Assembly (NCBI RefSeq): GCF_945870625.1
Contig: NZ_CAMBTS010000010.1
Span: 1 to 50,000 of the forward strand
Length of the DNA stretch: 50,000 nucleotides
Direction: 5' to 3'
Origin: Novosphingobium sp. Chol11
Lineage (GTDB): Bacteria > Pseudomonadota > Alphaproteobacteria > Sphingomonadales > Sphingomonadaceae
Both the position numbers and the translations under genes were made by a program. Below are positions 6,983-15,948 of this stretch, piece by piece; position 1 is the stretch's first letter, and each line of letters begins with the position of its first letter. The notes under the pieces are model-generated. The model was not told where the DNA came from and made no database searches. It worked only from the letters and a program-made list of their open reading frames with translations.

Positions 6983-8272
6983 ATGTTTGCTGCCCATCAA
7001 CCTCTGCGCGGCCAGGACCGCGATCCGCTGCTCTGGACATGCGCACTGGCGCTGGTGTTTTTTGCGCTGGTGCTCAATCGCTTGACGATCCCGGCGCGGC
7101 CGATGTTCGACGAGATTCATTATCTGCCCGCCGCGCGCCGCCTGATCGAGCTGACCAGCCGGCTCAACCCCGAGCATCCGCTGCTTGGCAAGGAATTCAT
7201 CGCGCTGGGCATGAAGCTGTTTGGCGATGGGCCGCTAGGCTGGCGCATGCCGAACGCGGTGCTGGGCACGATCGGCGTGTTTGCGGCGACGCGCGCGCTG
7301 TGGTGGGCCAGCGGATCGCGCGCGGCGAGCCTGATGTTCGGCGCGCTGCTGGCGAGCAATTTCATCTGGTTCGTGATGAGCCGGATCGCGATGCTCGATA
7401 TGGCGATGGCAGCGATGCTGGCGCTGGCCTTCTGGCAATGGGCGCTGGCGTGGCGGCGGCAGAAGCGGTTGCATCTGGCGCTATGCGGGGTGTTTCTGGG
7501 CCTGTCGCTGGCGGGCAAATGGAATGGCATTCCGCTGCTGGTGATGCCCGGTCTGCTTTTTGCCTGGGATCGCGCCTGGGCGCTGGGGCCGCGCTGGCGC
7601 GCTGTGCTGACGGCGCGTGATGTGGGGCCGGTGCGCGGGGTGTCGCTGCTCGAAGCGGCGCTATGGCTCGGCGCGGTGCCGCTGGCGGTCTATTTCGCCA
7701 CGTTTGCGCCGACGTTTTTCTACAAGGTTCAGCCGATGACACTGCGCGGGCTGATCCCGTGGCAGCAATACATGCTCCAGCTGCAGGACAGCGTGGTCAA
7801 ACCGCACCGCTATATGAGCCGGTGGTGGCAATGGACGCTGAACTTGCGCCCGATCTGGTTCCTCTATGAGAAGACCGCAGGGGGCCTACGCGGCATCCTG
7901 CTCGTGGGCAATCCGTTCACCATGCTGGCGGGGCTGCCCGCGCTGCTGCTGTGCTTGTGGGAGGGCGCGCGCCGCCCCGATCGGCTGCGGATTGGGGTGG
8001 TCATTATGTATGTCGCGGCGCTCATTTTCTGGGCGCTCAATGGCAAGCCGGTGCAGTTTTTTTATCACTACGAACTGGCGGCGACATTCCTGATGGCGGC
8101 GCTCGCGATCACGCTGGCGGGATGGTGGGAGGCAGGCACCCGCTGGCCGGCGGTGGTTTCGCTGGCATTGGCGGTGGCCATGTTCATCGGCTTTTATCCT
8201 ATCCTCTCGGCGGGCAAGCTGGCGAACGCGCGGTCTTATGAATGGTATGTCTGGATGAACGGCTGGCACTGA
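6983..8272 (+). CDS. PMT/GT39-type phospholipid-carrier glycosyltransferase
   Basis: A 429-residue polytopic membrane protein. The acidic catalytic motif FDEIHYLPAA with Asp43-Glu44 in the first periplasmic loop, and NPEHPLLGKEFIALGM, are those of protein O-mannosyltransferases. The C-terminal third, from LQLQDSVVKPHRYMSRWWQWTLNLRP onward, matches the four-helix PMT C-terminal domain. Such enzymes move a sugar from a polyprenyl phosphate to a protein or lipid acceptor on the periplasmic side. The convergent neighbour at 8301-9425 is a polyprenyl-phosphate sugar synthase, the expected donor supplier. The acceptor is unknown. Confidence 0.85.
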   Translation: MFAAHQPLRGQDRDPLLWTCALALVFFALVLNRLTIPARPMFDEIHYLPAARRLIELTSRLNPEHPLLGKEFIALGMKLFGDGPLGWRMPNAVLGTIGVFAATRALWWASGSRAASLMFGALLASNFIWFVMSRIAMLDMAMAAMLALAFWQWALAWRRQKRLHLALCGVFLGLSLAGKWNGIPLLVMPGLLFAWDRAWALGPRWRAVLTARDVGPVRGVSLLEAALWLGAVPLAVYFATFAPTFFYKVQPMTLRGLIPWQQYMLQLQDSVVKPHRYMSRWWQWTLNLRPIWFLYEKTAGGLRGILLVGNPFTMLAGLPALLLCLWEGARRPDRLRIGVVIMYVAALIFWALNGKPVQFFYHYELAATFLMAALAITLAGWWEAGTRWPAVVSLALAVAMFIGFYPILSAGKLANARSYEWYVWMNGWH

Positions 8273-8273
8273 T

Positions 8274-8288
8274 CCCGCCTCGGGCGGG
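8274..8288. terminator. Hairpin between convergent glycosyltransferase genes
   Basis: CCCGCC (8274-8279), loop TCG, GGCGGG (8283-8288): a perfect 6-base-pair stem in the 28-base gap between two convergent genes. There is no T run on either side, so this is at best a weak bidirectional terminator. Confidence 0.35.
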
Positions 8289-8300
8289 GTGCGGGGCCGC

Positions 8301-9425
8301 TCAGTATTTGCCCCAGACGAATTTGCTGGAAAGCGCGAAATTCCAGACCGAACCCAGCACGATGCCGATGATCACCGAGATCGCATCGTGAAACCCCATC
8401 GTGCGCAGCACCGCCGCCGCGCCGACATTGGTCAGCAGCCCAAGCGAGCAGGTGGCGGCAAACTTGGCCCAGCCACGCAGCAGCGGCAGCACCCCGCGCA
8501 GGCGCTTGTCCTGATAGGTCAGTTCGTTGTTGAGCACGAAATTGAACGACATCGCCACCACTGCGGCAATCGTGTTGGCGATGTTGAACGCGGTGTTCGA
8601 AGACCACTGACCATAAACGAACGGCGCACCGAGCAATCCGCTGCGCACCAGCCAGAGCACCCCGAACTGGACCGCCACGCCCATCGCGCCGACTGTGCCG
8701 AACAGCGCGAAACGGGTGGGGATGATCCGGCCCAGCCACTTGTCGTAAAGCCCGACGAGGAATTCGAACACGACCGTGCGATCAAGCTTCGATTCGCCGG
8801 TGGCGCGCGCGGCGAAATTCATCGGAAATTCCTTGACCCGCAGCGGCGCGTCGACCGTAGCGAGGATATCGAGCAGGATCTTGAAGCCCACGCCTGAAAG
8901 GCGGTGGGCATCGGCGCGCAGGATATCGGCGCGCAGCATGAAAAAGCCGCTCATCGGATCGCTCAGCTCAACCCCGGTGACGCGGCGGGCAATCCGGTTG
9001 GCCAGCCCCGAGGCCTTGACCCGGTCCGGGCGGCCCCACGCCTCGGTGCTGGCGCCCTCGGCAAAGCGCGAGGCATAAGCGACATCGTATTCGCCGCCGA
9101 CCACCGCTTCGTACATCTTCGGCAGCAGGACCGGATCGTGCTGATGATCGGCGTCCATCACGCTGACGACCGGGGCGGCCGTGGCGCACATCCCTTCGAT
9201 CGCGGCAGAGGCGAGGCCGCGCCGCCCGATGCGCTCGATCACGCGCACCCGCGGATCATCGCGACCGATCCGGCGCGCTTCGTCGGCGGTGCCATCGGGG
9301 CTGTTGTCGTCGACGAAGATCGCTTCCCAGTTCAGCCCGGTGAGCGCCTTGTCGAGGCGTTCAACCATCAGCGCGATGTTGCCCCGCTCGTTGTATGTTG
9401 GCAAAATAACGGCAAGTTGCAGCAT
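8301..9425 (-). CDS. Polyprenyl-phosphate sugar synthase fused to GtrA domain
   Basis: A 374-residue fusion. Residues 1-235 are a GT2 domain of the dolichol-phosphate mannose synthase type: LPTYNERGNIALMVERL at the start, VDDNSPDGTAD, the DADHQHDP metal-binding motif and SRFAEGAS. Residues about 245-374 are a GtrA domain with four membrane helices, which in other systems moves or anchors the polyprenyl-phosphate sugar. It should make a lipid-linked sugar on the cytoplasmic face for the neighbouring GT39 enzyme. It starts at ATG 9425, 11 bases after the leuB stop, in the same direction as recO and leuB, so a recO-leuB-GT2 operon is likely. Confidence 0.9.
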   Translation of the reverse strand: MLQLAVILPTYNERGNIALMVERLDKALTGLNWEAIFVDDNSPDGTADEARRIGRDDPRVRVIERIGRRGLASAAIEGMCATAAPVVSVMDADHQHDPVLLPKMYEAVVGGEYDVAYASRFAEGASTEAWGRPDRVKASGLANRIARRVTGVELSDPMSGFFMLRADILRADAHRLSGVGFKILLDILATVDAPLRVKEFPMNFAARATGESKLDRTVVFEFLVGLYDKWLGRIIPTRFALFGTVGAMGVAVQFGVLWLVRSGLLGAPFVYGQWSSNTAFNIANTIAAVVAMSFNFVLNNELTYQDKRLRGVLPLLRGWAKFAATCSLGLLTNVGAAAVLRTMGFHDAISVIIGIVLGSVWNFALSSKFVWGKY

Positions 9426-9436
9426 AACGAGCGCAC

Positions 9437-10492
9437 TTACAGCCTTGCGAGCACCGCGTCACCAATTTCCGTGGTGCCTGCGGTTCCGCCCAGATCGTGG
9501 CCGAACACGCCGTCCGCAATCGCGCGGGCCACTGCTGTCTCGATGCGGAGCGCAGCGTCAGCCAGCCCCAGCGAATGGCGCAGCAGCATCGCAGCGGAAA
9601 GGATCGTGGCCATCGGGTTGGCAAGACCCTTGCCCGCGATGTCTGGCGCGGAGCCGTGGATCGGCTCGTAAAGGCCAAATGTGCCGTGCGTTGTCTCGCG
9701 GCTGCCCAGCGAGGCGGAGGCCAGCATCCCGATCGAGCCGACGCACATGCTCGCCTGATCAGAGAGGATGTCGCCGAACAGATTGCCGGTGACGACCACA
9801 TCGAACTGGCCGGGATTGCGTACCAGCTGCATCGCGGCATTATCGACATACATATGGCTGAAGGCGACATCGGGGTATTCGCGCGCCACTTCGATAACGA
9901 TGTCGCGCCAGAGCTGCGAGGTTTCCAGCACATTGGCCTTGTCCACCGAGCATAGTTTGCTGTTCCTGCCTTGCGCCGCGCGGAACGCGACGTGGGCGAT
10001 CCGGCGCACTTCGGTTTCGCAATAGGACATCACGTCATAGCCCTCGCGGGTGCCATCGGCGGCGGTGCGAAAGCCCTTTTCGCCAAAGTACACATCGCCA
10101 TTGATCTCGCGCACGATCAGCAGATCGATGGCCGCCGCCACTTCGGGCCGGAGCGCGGAATGATGTTCGAGGCCCTTGAACACAGTGGCGGGACGCAGAT
10201 TGGCAAACAGGCCGAATGCTTTGCGAAGCCCAAGGATCGCTTGCTCGGGGCGCAAGGCGCGCTCCAGCGCGTCGCAATCGGGATCGCCGACCGCGCCGAA
10301 CAGCACGCCGTCTGACCCCTCGACCAGCGCCAGCGTTTCGGGTGGCAGTGGATGGCCGTGCGCCTTGTAGGCCGCGCCGCCGACCAGCGCCTCGCCGCGT
10401 TCGATATCGAGGCCGAGCGCATCCAGCACCCGCAGCGCCTCATGCGTCACTTCGGGGCCAATACCGTCACCCGCCAGGACCGCAATTTTCAT
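9437..10492 (-). CDS. leuB: 3-isopropylmalate dehydrogenase
   Basis: A 351-residue isocitrate/isopropylmalate dehydrogenase family enzyme catalysing the NAD-dependent oxidative decarboxylation step of leucine biosynthesis. GDGIGPEV at the N-terminus, the catalytic lysine in [21 protein letters not shown], and [12 protein letters not shown] with its metal-binding aspartates are all present. The tail [16 protein letters not shown] is typical of LeuB. The ATG at 10492 has GGGGAAG just upstream. It follows recO by nine bases. Confidence 0.95.
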   Translation of the reverse strand: MKIAVLAGDGIGPEVTHEALRVLDALGLDIERGEALVGGAAYKAHGHPLPPETLALVEGSDGVLFGAVGDPDCDALERALRPEQAILGLRKAFGLFANLRPATVFKGLEHHSALRPEVAAAIDLLIVREINGDVYFGEKGFRTAADGTREGYDVMSYCETEVRRIAHVAFRAAQGRNSKLCSVDKANVLETSQLWRDIVIEVAREYPDVAFSHMYVDNAAMQLVRNPGQFDVVVTGNLFGDILSDQASMCVGSIGMLASASLGSRETTHGTFGLYEPIHGSAPDIAGKGLANPMATILSAAMLLRHSLGLADAALRIETAVARAIADGVFGHDLGGTAGTTEIGDAVLARL

Positions 10493-10501
10493 ATCTTCCC
10501 C

Positions 10502-11122
10502 TTAACTTGCGCTGATGCGTTTCAATCGATCCATCAGAATCGCGCGCGCCGCCATAACATCGCGCCTGCGATCGGCAAGCAGCCGGTTGCCGATGGCTGC
10601 GCCTTGCCGGTCGAGCAAGGCCAGCAGCTGCGCCCATGGCATGTCTGCCGGCGGCGCGGCGCTCAGCCCTTGGCCAACGGCATATCCCGCCTCGCGCAGC
10701 ACCAGCGCCTCGTAGCCGGCCAGCGCGCGCGCCCAGCCACGCGCCGAGGGCGCATGGCAAATGGCATCGAGCAAGGCGAGGAGCGCGCTATGGAGCGCGG
10801 CATAAGGCTGGCCTTCGGGCAAGGTGGCGGCCGTGAGCGCGGCGGCCCAGCCGATCCCTGCGCTCGCCAGCGGCTCGGTCAGCCAAGGCCCCCGGCTGAC
10901 GACCAGTTCGAGCCGCACCGACGCCAGCTGGCTATCGCCGCGTTCATTGAGCTCGATTTCCAGAACATTGCCCGGGATCAGCAAAGGCCGCAGCATCCGC
11001 CCGCGTGCGCCCGCGACATAGGCCGCGAGCAGCCCGTGATCGGCGGTAAACAGGCGCGCCACCGCGCCATGTTCGCCATGCGCGAAGGACGCGCAAAGGA
11101 TGGCCGGGGCGCGGATCAGCAT
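10502..11122 (-). CDS. recO: DNA repair protein RecO
   Basis: A 206-residue RecO family protein, somewhat shorter than the usual 230-250. The N-terminal OB-fold region contains HGEHGAVARLFTADHGLLAAYVAGARG, characteristic of RecO, and the helical C-terminal region contains ALLALLDAI and ALAGYEALVLREAGY. The C-terminal zinc-finger cysteines of some RecO proteins are absent. RecO loads RecA onto single-stranded gaps with RecR. The start is taken at ATG 11122 (MLIRAP); the longer frame upstream lacks family similarity. Confidence 0.85.
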   Translation of the reverse strand: MLIRAPAILCASFAHGEHGAVARLFTADHGLLAAYVAGARGRMLRPLLIPGNVLEIELNERGDSQLASVRLELVVSRGPWLTEPLASAGIGWAAALTAATLPEGQPYAALHSALLALLDAICHAPSARGWARALAGYEALVLREAGYAVGQGLSAAPPADMPWAQLLALLDRQGAAIGNRLLADRRRDVMAARAILMDRLKRISAS

Positions 11123-11211
11123 GCGGCGGGCTGTGCAGCCATTCGGGCAAGCCCGCAAGACTTGCGATTCCCCCGTTGGAACGCGGCGCAATGTGCGGTA
11201 GTTTGCCTGCT

Positions 11212-11610
11212 ATGAAGCAACTTTTCCAGCACGCTGCCGTAACCGATGGCATCACCGTTCGCGTGGCGGTCAATTTCCTGCCCGAGCAATCGCGCGTGGA
11301 CGCGGGAAAATGGTTCTGGGTGTATCACATTCGGATCGAGAACGGCTCGGACCAGCCGGTGCGCTTGCTGACCCGCCACTGGCGGATCACCGATGGGCGA
11401 GGGCAGACCAACTTTGTCGATGGCGAAGGCGTAGTGGGCGAGCAGCCGCTCCTTAAGCCGGGCGAAGCGCATGACTATGTCTCAGGCTGCCCGCTCGGCA
11501 CGCCGCGGGGCACGATGCAGGGGCATTACATCATGGAGCGCGGCGACGAGTCGCTGATCGAGGTGGCGATCCCCCGGTTTCCGCTGGCGGCCCCGGCCAC
11601 CGCGAATTGA
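11212..11610 (+). CDS. apaG: ApaG family protein
   Basis: A 132-residue protein covering the whole ApaG (DUF525) beta-sandwich: GITVRVAVNFLPEQS, WVYHIRIEN, LLTRHWRITD, VVGEQPLLKPGEAHDYVSGCPL and GTMQGHYIME. The family is linked to cobalt/magnesium resistance and diadenosine-tetraphosphate hydrolysis phenotypes in enterobacteria, but its biochemistry is unsettled. The start MKQLFQ at 11212 fits the family length. It is divergent from recO with an 89-base gap. Confidence 0.9.
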   Translation: MKQLFQHAAVTDGITVRVAVNFLPEQSRVDAGKWFWVYHIRIENGSDQPVRLLTRHWRITDGRGQTNFVDGEGVVGEQPLLKPGEAHDYVSGCPLGTPRGTMQGHYIMERGDESLIEVAIPRFPLAAPATAN

Positions 11611-11626
11611 GCGCGGAGCGCGCGCA

Positions 11627-12430
11627 ATGAAGCGGACCCATCTGCCGCTTAACGGCCTGCGCGTGCTGGATGCAGCCGCGCGGCATCTTTCCTTCACCCG
11701 CGCAGCCGATGAACTGGCAGTGACCCCGGCCGCGGTCGGCCAACAAATCCGCGCGCTGGAGGATCTGCTGGGGGTGGTGCTGTTTCGCCGCACGACCAAG
11801 GGGCTGGTGCTGACGGAGGAGGCCTGCGCCGGACTCAACGCGATCCGCGAGGGTTTCCTGCGCTTTGAAGAAGGCGTGCAGGCGATGCAGGCCGGGCAAT
11901 CGAGCCACGTCTACACCATCGCCTGCCCGCGCGACTTTTTCGCGGCTTGGCTTTCGCCCCGGCTGGCAGCATTCCGCGCGCAGAGCCCAGCGATGCGCTT
12001 CGCCTTGGCAAGCGGGGATGGCGAGACCGACTTTACCGAGGCCAACCTCGATTTGGCGGTGCGCTGGGCCGAAGGGCCGGGCGAGCTTGAAGGCATCCCG
12101 CTCGGCGCGCCGATGGTGCAGATCGTAGCTGCGCCAGGGCTTGGCAACGCGGCCCCCTGGATCAGCTGGCCCGGCGATCCCGCGCCCGACGATGATCAGC
12201 GCGAGCCGCAGTTTTCGGTGGGCGATGCCGGCACCGCGATCAGCGCCGCTGCCGCCGGGCTGGGCAAGGCGCGCGTGCCCTTGCTGCTGGCAGAGGCCGC
12301 CGCTGCCATGGGCCGGATCGAGCTAATGGGCGTGCCCGAGACCGGGCGGCGCGGCTATTGGCTGGTCGCCCCGTTGCCGCAATGGCGGCAAGCCAAAGTG
12401 AAGGCGCTGGTGGCGGCGCTGACCGCCTGA
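11627..12430 (+). CDS. LysR family regulator (GcvA type)
   Basis: A 267-residue LysR-type regulator. The N-terminal winged helix PLNGLRVLDAAARHLSFTRAADELAVTPAAVGQQIRALE is that of the GcvA/AmpR subgroup. The effector domain is about 30-40 residues shorter than usual and lacks part of the second lobe, yet still has the ANLDLAVRWAEG and AAAGLGKARVPL stretches of the fold. The gene begins 16 bases after apaG. No divergent target is apparent, so the regulated gene is unknown. Confidence 0.82.
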   Translation: MKRTHLPLNGLRVLDAAARHLSFTRAADELAVTPAAVGQQIRALEDLLGVVLFRRTTKGLVLTEEACAGLNAIREGFLRFEEGVQAMQAGQSSHVYTIACPRDFFAAWLSPRLAAFRAQSPAMRFALASGDGETDFTEANLDLAVRWAEGPGELEGIPLGAPMVQIVAAPGLGNAAPWISWPGDPAPDDDQREPQFSVGDAGTAISAAAAGLGKARVPLLLAEAAAAMGRIELMGVPETGRRGYWLVAPLPQWRQAKVKALVAALTA

Positions 12431-12482
12431 TCGTGCTACTCCCGGGCGCTATCGGCCCTCTCGCAAGCGCAAGAAAGGCACC

Positions 12483-12974
12483 ATGGCCGAAATCATCGTC
12501 CGCCCATATGTCGAGGCCGATAACGGTGCTGTGCTCGCCCTTATCCTCCCGATCCAGCAGGATGAGTTCAGCATTCCGGTCACGGCCGAGGACCAGCCTG
12601 ATCTGAAAGCCATCGGGCATGTCTATCAGTCCGGCACTGGCGGGTTCTGGGTTGCGGAGAACGCTGGAAGGATTGTCGGCACCATCGGCCTGATCGGCTT
12701 CGGCAAGCGGGAGGGCGCACTGCGCAAGATGTTTGTCGCAGCCGATGCGCGCGGCCGCGAACATGGCGTTGCGGCAAGATTGCTGGCCATCTTGCTCGAT
12801 CATGCCCGCGCGCACGGGCTGACCGCGATCACGCTGGGCACGATCGAGCGGCTTCATGCGGCGCGGCGCTTTTATGGAAAGAGCGGCTTTGCCGAGATTG
12901 CTGCCGATGCTCTGCCGGAGGGTTTTCCGCGCATGCCGGTCGATACCCTTTTCTTTCGCCTCGCTTTGCGCTGA
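12483..12974 (+). CDS. GNAT family N-acetyltransferase
   Basis: A 163-residue GNAT enzyme. Motif C/D strands run through GFWVAENAGRIVGTIGLIGF, motif A is LRKMFVAADARGREHGVAARLLAILLDHA (acetyl-CoA pyrophosphate loop), and motif B is LGTIERLHAARRFYGKSGF. The ATG at 12483 follows AAGG at suitable spacing. The substrate cannot be told. It is convergent with the hydrolase at 12986. Confidence 0.85.
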   Translation: MAEIIVRPYVEADNGAVLALILPIQQDEFSIPVTAEDQPDLKAIGHVYQSGTGGFWVAENAGRIVGTIGLIGFGKREGALRKMFVAADARGREHGVAARLLAILLDHARAHGLTAITLGTIERLHAARRFYGKSGFAEIAADALPEGFPRMPVDTLFFRLALR

Positions 12975-12985
12975 TCCGCTTTGGC

Positions 12986-13885
12986 TCAGCCCGTCCGCTC
13001 CAGAAACGCATCGAGCGCGGCATTGAAGTCTGCGGGGGATTCCCATGGGACGAAATGGCCGCAATCGGGCACGGGCACCAGCGTGAGGTCGGGGATCAGC
13101 GCCTCCAGGCCATCGAGATTGGCGGGGGGCAGCGCCATGTCATCCAGCGCCCAGATCACCAGCGTGGGGATGCCGAGCGGGGGCAGCGGCGGGGGAGCGA
13201 AACCTTCGGGCAAGGCAAACGGTGCGTCCATCGTGGGCACATCCATCGGGCTGGCACGATACCAGTTCAGCATCGCGATGGCAGCATCGGGATTGGCCCA
13301 ATCCTGCATCAGCGCCGCTTGCTCTGCGGGCTCGATCACGGGGGTTCGTTCCCATTTCAGCGCTTGTTGCAGCAGCGCGCCAAGGCCGTGTTCGCGCACC
13401 ATCGGATCGAACGCGGTGTTGCGGAAATCGCGCATGTATTGGCTAGCGGCGCGCTGCACCGGATCGAGATAGAGCAGGCGCTGAAAGATGGCGGGGTGCG
13501 GCGCGTTGGCGATGACCGCGCGGGTGACGCGCGTGTTCTGACCCATGAGCGCCACGCCCCATGCAATCGCGCCGCCCCAATCGTGACCGACCACGGTGAA
13601 CTGCGCCACGCCGAGCGCATCGGCAAGCAGGAAAACGTCACCGATCAGCTTGTCCGGGGTGTAGCTCCCCACATCCTGCGGCTTTGACGAGCCGCGATAG
13701 CCGCGCTGGTCGGGGGCGATACAGCGGAAGCGCCCCGCCAGATGCGCGATCTGGTGGCGCCAGGTGCGGTGCGATTCGGGAAAGCCATGGAGGAACATCA
13801 GCACCGGGGCATCGCGCGGGCCTGTGTCGACGACGTCCAGCGCGATGCCGTTGGCCAGCGTGACGCGTTGCATTTCGGCGCTCAT
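12986..13885 (-). CDS. Alpha/beta hydrolase, epoxide hydrolase type
   Basis: A 299-residue alpha/beta hydrolase. The oxyanion HGFPES is at 33-38, QRGYRGSS at about 60-67, the nucleophile is Asp102 in VGHDWGG, the general base His277 is in CGHFVPWE, and WYR in the cap domain supplies the tyrosine typical of epoxide hydrolases and related dehalogenases. The start ATG at 13885 overlaps the stop of the preceding SDR gene by four bases (ATGA), so translation is probably coupled. Last gene of a pirin-SDR-hydrolase operon. Confidence 0.85.
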   Translation of the reverse strand: MSAEMQRVTLANGIALDVVDTGPRDAPVLMFLHGFPESHRTWRHQIAHLAGRFRCIAPDQRGYRGSSKPQDVGSYTPDKLIGDVFLLADALGVAQFTVVGHDWGGAIAWGVALMGQNTRVTRAVIANAPHPAIFQRLLYLDPVQRAASQYMRDFRNTAFDPMVREHGLGALLQQALKWERTPVIEPAEQAALMQDWANPDAAIAMLNWYRASPMDVPTMDAPFALPEGFAPPPLPPLGIPTLVIWALDDMALPPANLDGLEALIPDLTLVPVPDCGHFVPWESPADFNAALDAFLERTG

Positions 13886-14694
13886 TGCGGTGTCTCCATC
13901 CGCGTGGCGTAGCCGGCGGCGACCCAACCGGCGACTTTATCAAACAGCGCGTCGGGGGTGCGGCGCGCTTCGCCGAGCTGCTTTTCGGCCCCCACGGCTA
14001 CAATGATCTCGCGCTCGTCTGCGGCGATGCCGGCCAGCATTTCGGCGACGGCGACATCGGGGTCGATCCCGGCGTCGATATGTGGATCGCTCGCGCCGCG
14101 CGCGGTGCCGTCTGCGGTAAGCGCATTGCGCGCGACATTGGTGCGCACCGATCCCGGCGCGATGACATGGACCTTGAGCCCAAGGTGCGCCACTTCGCTG
14201 CGCAGCGCATCGGCATAGCCGATCAGCCCGAATTTGGCGGCGCTATAAGCGGTTCGCAGCGGCACGCCGAATTTGCCCGCTACGCTGGAGATCATCACGA
14301 TCCGCCCCGATCCGCGCGCGACCATATGTGGCAAAACTGCCTGGGTCAGCGCGATGGGGGCCAGCAGATCGACCGCGATGATCCGTTCATAGACTGGATA
14401 ATCGGTATCGACCGCCAGCGCGCGCTGCGAAATGCCCGCATTGTTGATCAGCATGTCGATGCCATCAGACCATTGCGCGGCTTGCGCAGTGGCGGCGAGC
14501 ATAGCTGCCTGATCGGTTACTTCGAACGGGAGCAGCAGGGTTTCGCCCAGCCCCTCGGCCACTGCGGCCAAGGCCTGCTCATTGCGGCCCGACAGGATCA
14601 GCCGCGCGCCCTGCGCCCCAAGCGCGCGCGCCAGTGCGGCGCCGATGCCCGATGAAGCGCCGGTGATCCACACCGCCTTGCCTGAAAATTCCAT
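13882..14694 (-). CDS. SDR family oxidoreductase
   Basis: A 270-residue classical short-chain dehydrogenase. TGASSGIG begins at residue 11, NNAG is at 84-87, and Ser136/137, Tyr150 and Lys154 (YSAAK) form the active site. The sequence is closest to the DHRS7-like group of SDRs acting on lipophilic carbonyls, but the substrate is not determinable. The ATG at 14694 has AGGAGAGG upstream. It is followed by the overlapping hydrolase and preceded by the pirin gene 22 bases away. Confidence 0.87.
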   Translation of the reverse strand: MEFSGKAVWITGASSGIGAALARALGAQGARLILSGRNEQALAAVAEGLGETLLLPFEVTDQAAMLAATAQAAQWSDGIDMLINNAGISQRALAVDTDYPVYERIIAVDLLAPIALTQAVLPHMVARGSGRIVMISSVAGKFGVPLRTAYSAAKFGLIGYADALRSEVAHLGLKVHVIAPGSVRTNVARNALTADGTARGASDPHIDAGIDPDVAVAEMLAGIAADEREIIVAVGAEKQLGEARRTPDALFDKVAGWVAAGYATRMETPQ

Positions 14695-14716
14695 GTCTTC
14701 CTCTCCTGTTTTGTTC

Positions 14717-15619
14717 TTATGGATTTGCAAGTGTGATCGGGATTTGCGGCAACGGAATGAATTCATCCTCATCACCGGGCACCGCGGGAAAGCGCCCCTC
14801 GGCCCAGTCGCGCTTCGCCTGGTTGATCCGCTCGCGGCTGGAACTCACGAAATTCCACCACACGTGGCGCGGGGAAGCAATCGCCGCTCCGCCCAGCAGC
14901 ATCACCCGCCCGCCGCGCGCCGACGCCAGCTTCATCGCCGCGCCGGGGGCCAGCACGGCGAGGCTGTAGAGCGCCAGCGCCGTGCCATCCACGCTCGCTT
15001 CGCCGCCGACCAGCATGACCGCGCGCTCGTCCGCCTCCGCATCGAGCGGGATTGCGCCGCCGGTGCCGAGGATGATCTCGGCATAAATCGTCGGCGAATG
15101 CTGCGTTGTCTGCGCGGCCGCGCCCCATAGCGTGCCCATGATCACGCGCGCGGATACACCGCCGTCCTCGATCAGCGGCAAGTCCGCGTGCTGTTCGAAC
15201 GCCGGGTCGATCTCTTCGCGTCCGTCGGGCAGCGCGAGCCAAGTCTGCATGCCATAAAGCCGAGGACCGGCGGCTCGCTCTGCTGCGGGGCCGCGCTCGG
15301 AATGGACGATTCCGCGCCCCGCTGTCATCAGATTGACCTGCCCCGGGCGGATCGTGGCAAAGCTGCCCAGACTATCGCGGTGCTCGATTGCGCCGGCATG
15401 CTCGCCATCAAACAGCCAGGTGACGGTGGCGAGGTTGATATGCGGGTGCGGCCGCACGTCCATCGCCGTGCCAACGGGCAACACGGCGGGGCCGAACTGG
15501 TCGACAAAAATGAACGGGCCGACCATTGTTCGCGCCGGGCTGGGGAGCACGCGCCGCACCTGAAACGCGCCAAGGTCGTGCGTCACCGGCAGCAGCGTCT
15601 GAACAATGGGCTCGCTCAT
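14717..15619 (-). CDS. Pirin family protein
   Basis: A 300-residue double-cupin protein. The metal ligands of pirin are all present: His58 and His60 in RPHPHINLATV, His106 and Glu108 in GRGIVHSERG. The second cupin runs from about 180 to 250. Bacterial pirins have been reported as quercetinases or as regulators of central metabolism enzymes; this one could be either. The start has GGGAGAGG upstream. First gene of a three-gene operon and 27 bases downstream of bolA. Confidence 0.9.
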   Translation of the reverse strand: MSEPIVQTLLPVTHDLGAFQVRRVLPSPARTMVGPFIFVDQFGPAVLPVGTAMDVRPHPHINLATVTWLFDGEHAGAIEHRDSLGSFATIRPGQVNLMTAGRGIVHSERGPAAERAAGPRLYGMQTWLALPDGREEIDPAFEQHADLPLIEDGGVSARVIMGTLWGAAAQTTQHSPTIYAEIILGTGGAIPLDAEADERAVMLVGGEASVDGTALALYSLAVLAPGAAMKLASARGGRVMLLGGAAIASPRHVWWNFVSSSRERINQAKRDWAEGRFPAVPGDEDEFIPLPQIPITLANP

Positions 15620-15646
15620 GGCGCTTCCTCTCCCAATGGGTGGGCG

Positions 15647-15919
15647 CTATTCGCCCGGTGCCTTGGCCTTGACCGCCAGCGCATGTACCCGCTGGCCAGG
15701 AATATCGCCCAGCGCGGCATTGACCAAGCGCTGGCGCTGAAGCCGCGAGACGCCTGTAAAAGCGGCGCTCTCGATCTCGACGGTGAAGTGCGATTCGCCC
15801 GATCCATCATCGCCCCGGTGGCCGCTGTGGCTGGCGCTGTCGTTGATCACGGCAAGCCGCGACGGGGCGAAGGCGGTGGTGAGCTTTTGTTCGATTTCTT
15901 GGGCAATTGGTCCGGTCAT
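15647..15919 (-). CDS. bolA: BolA family protein
   Basis: A 90-residue BolA-fold protein with IEQKLTTAFAPSRLAVINDSASH, SHFTVEIESAAFTGVSRLQRQRLVNAALGD and the C-terminal VHALAVKAKAP containing the conserved histidine. BolA proteins partner monothiol glutaredoxins in iron-sulfur and iron-status signalling. The ATG at 15928 is an alternative start adding three residues. Its 5' end is divergent from the J-domain gene by about 30 bases. Confidence 0.88.
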   Translation of the reverse strand: MTGPIAQEIEQKLTTAFAPSRLAVINDSASHSGHRGDDGSGESHFTVEIESAAFTGVSRLQRQRLVNAALGDIPGQRVHALAVKAKAPGE

Positions 15920-15948
15920 GGCTTCCATCTTAGCGAAAGAACCATCAT

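Noticed and set aside
15642..15656. GGGCG/CGCCC hairpin at the bolA stop codon
   Set aside because: Short stem, no T run, and partly inside the coding sequence; a common chance feature at this G+C content.
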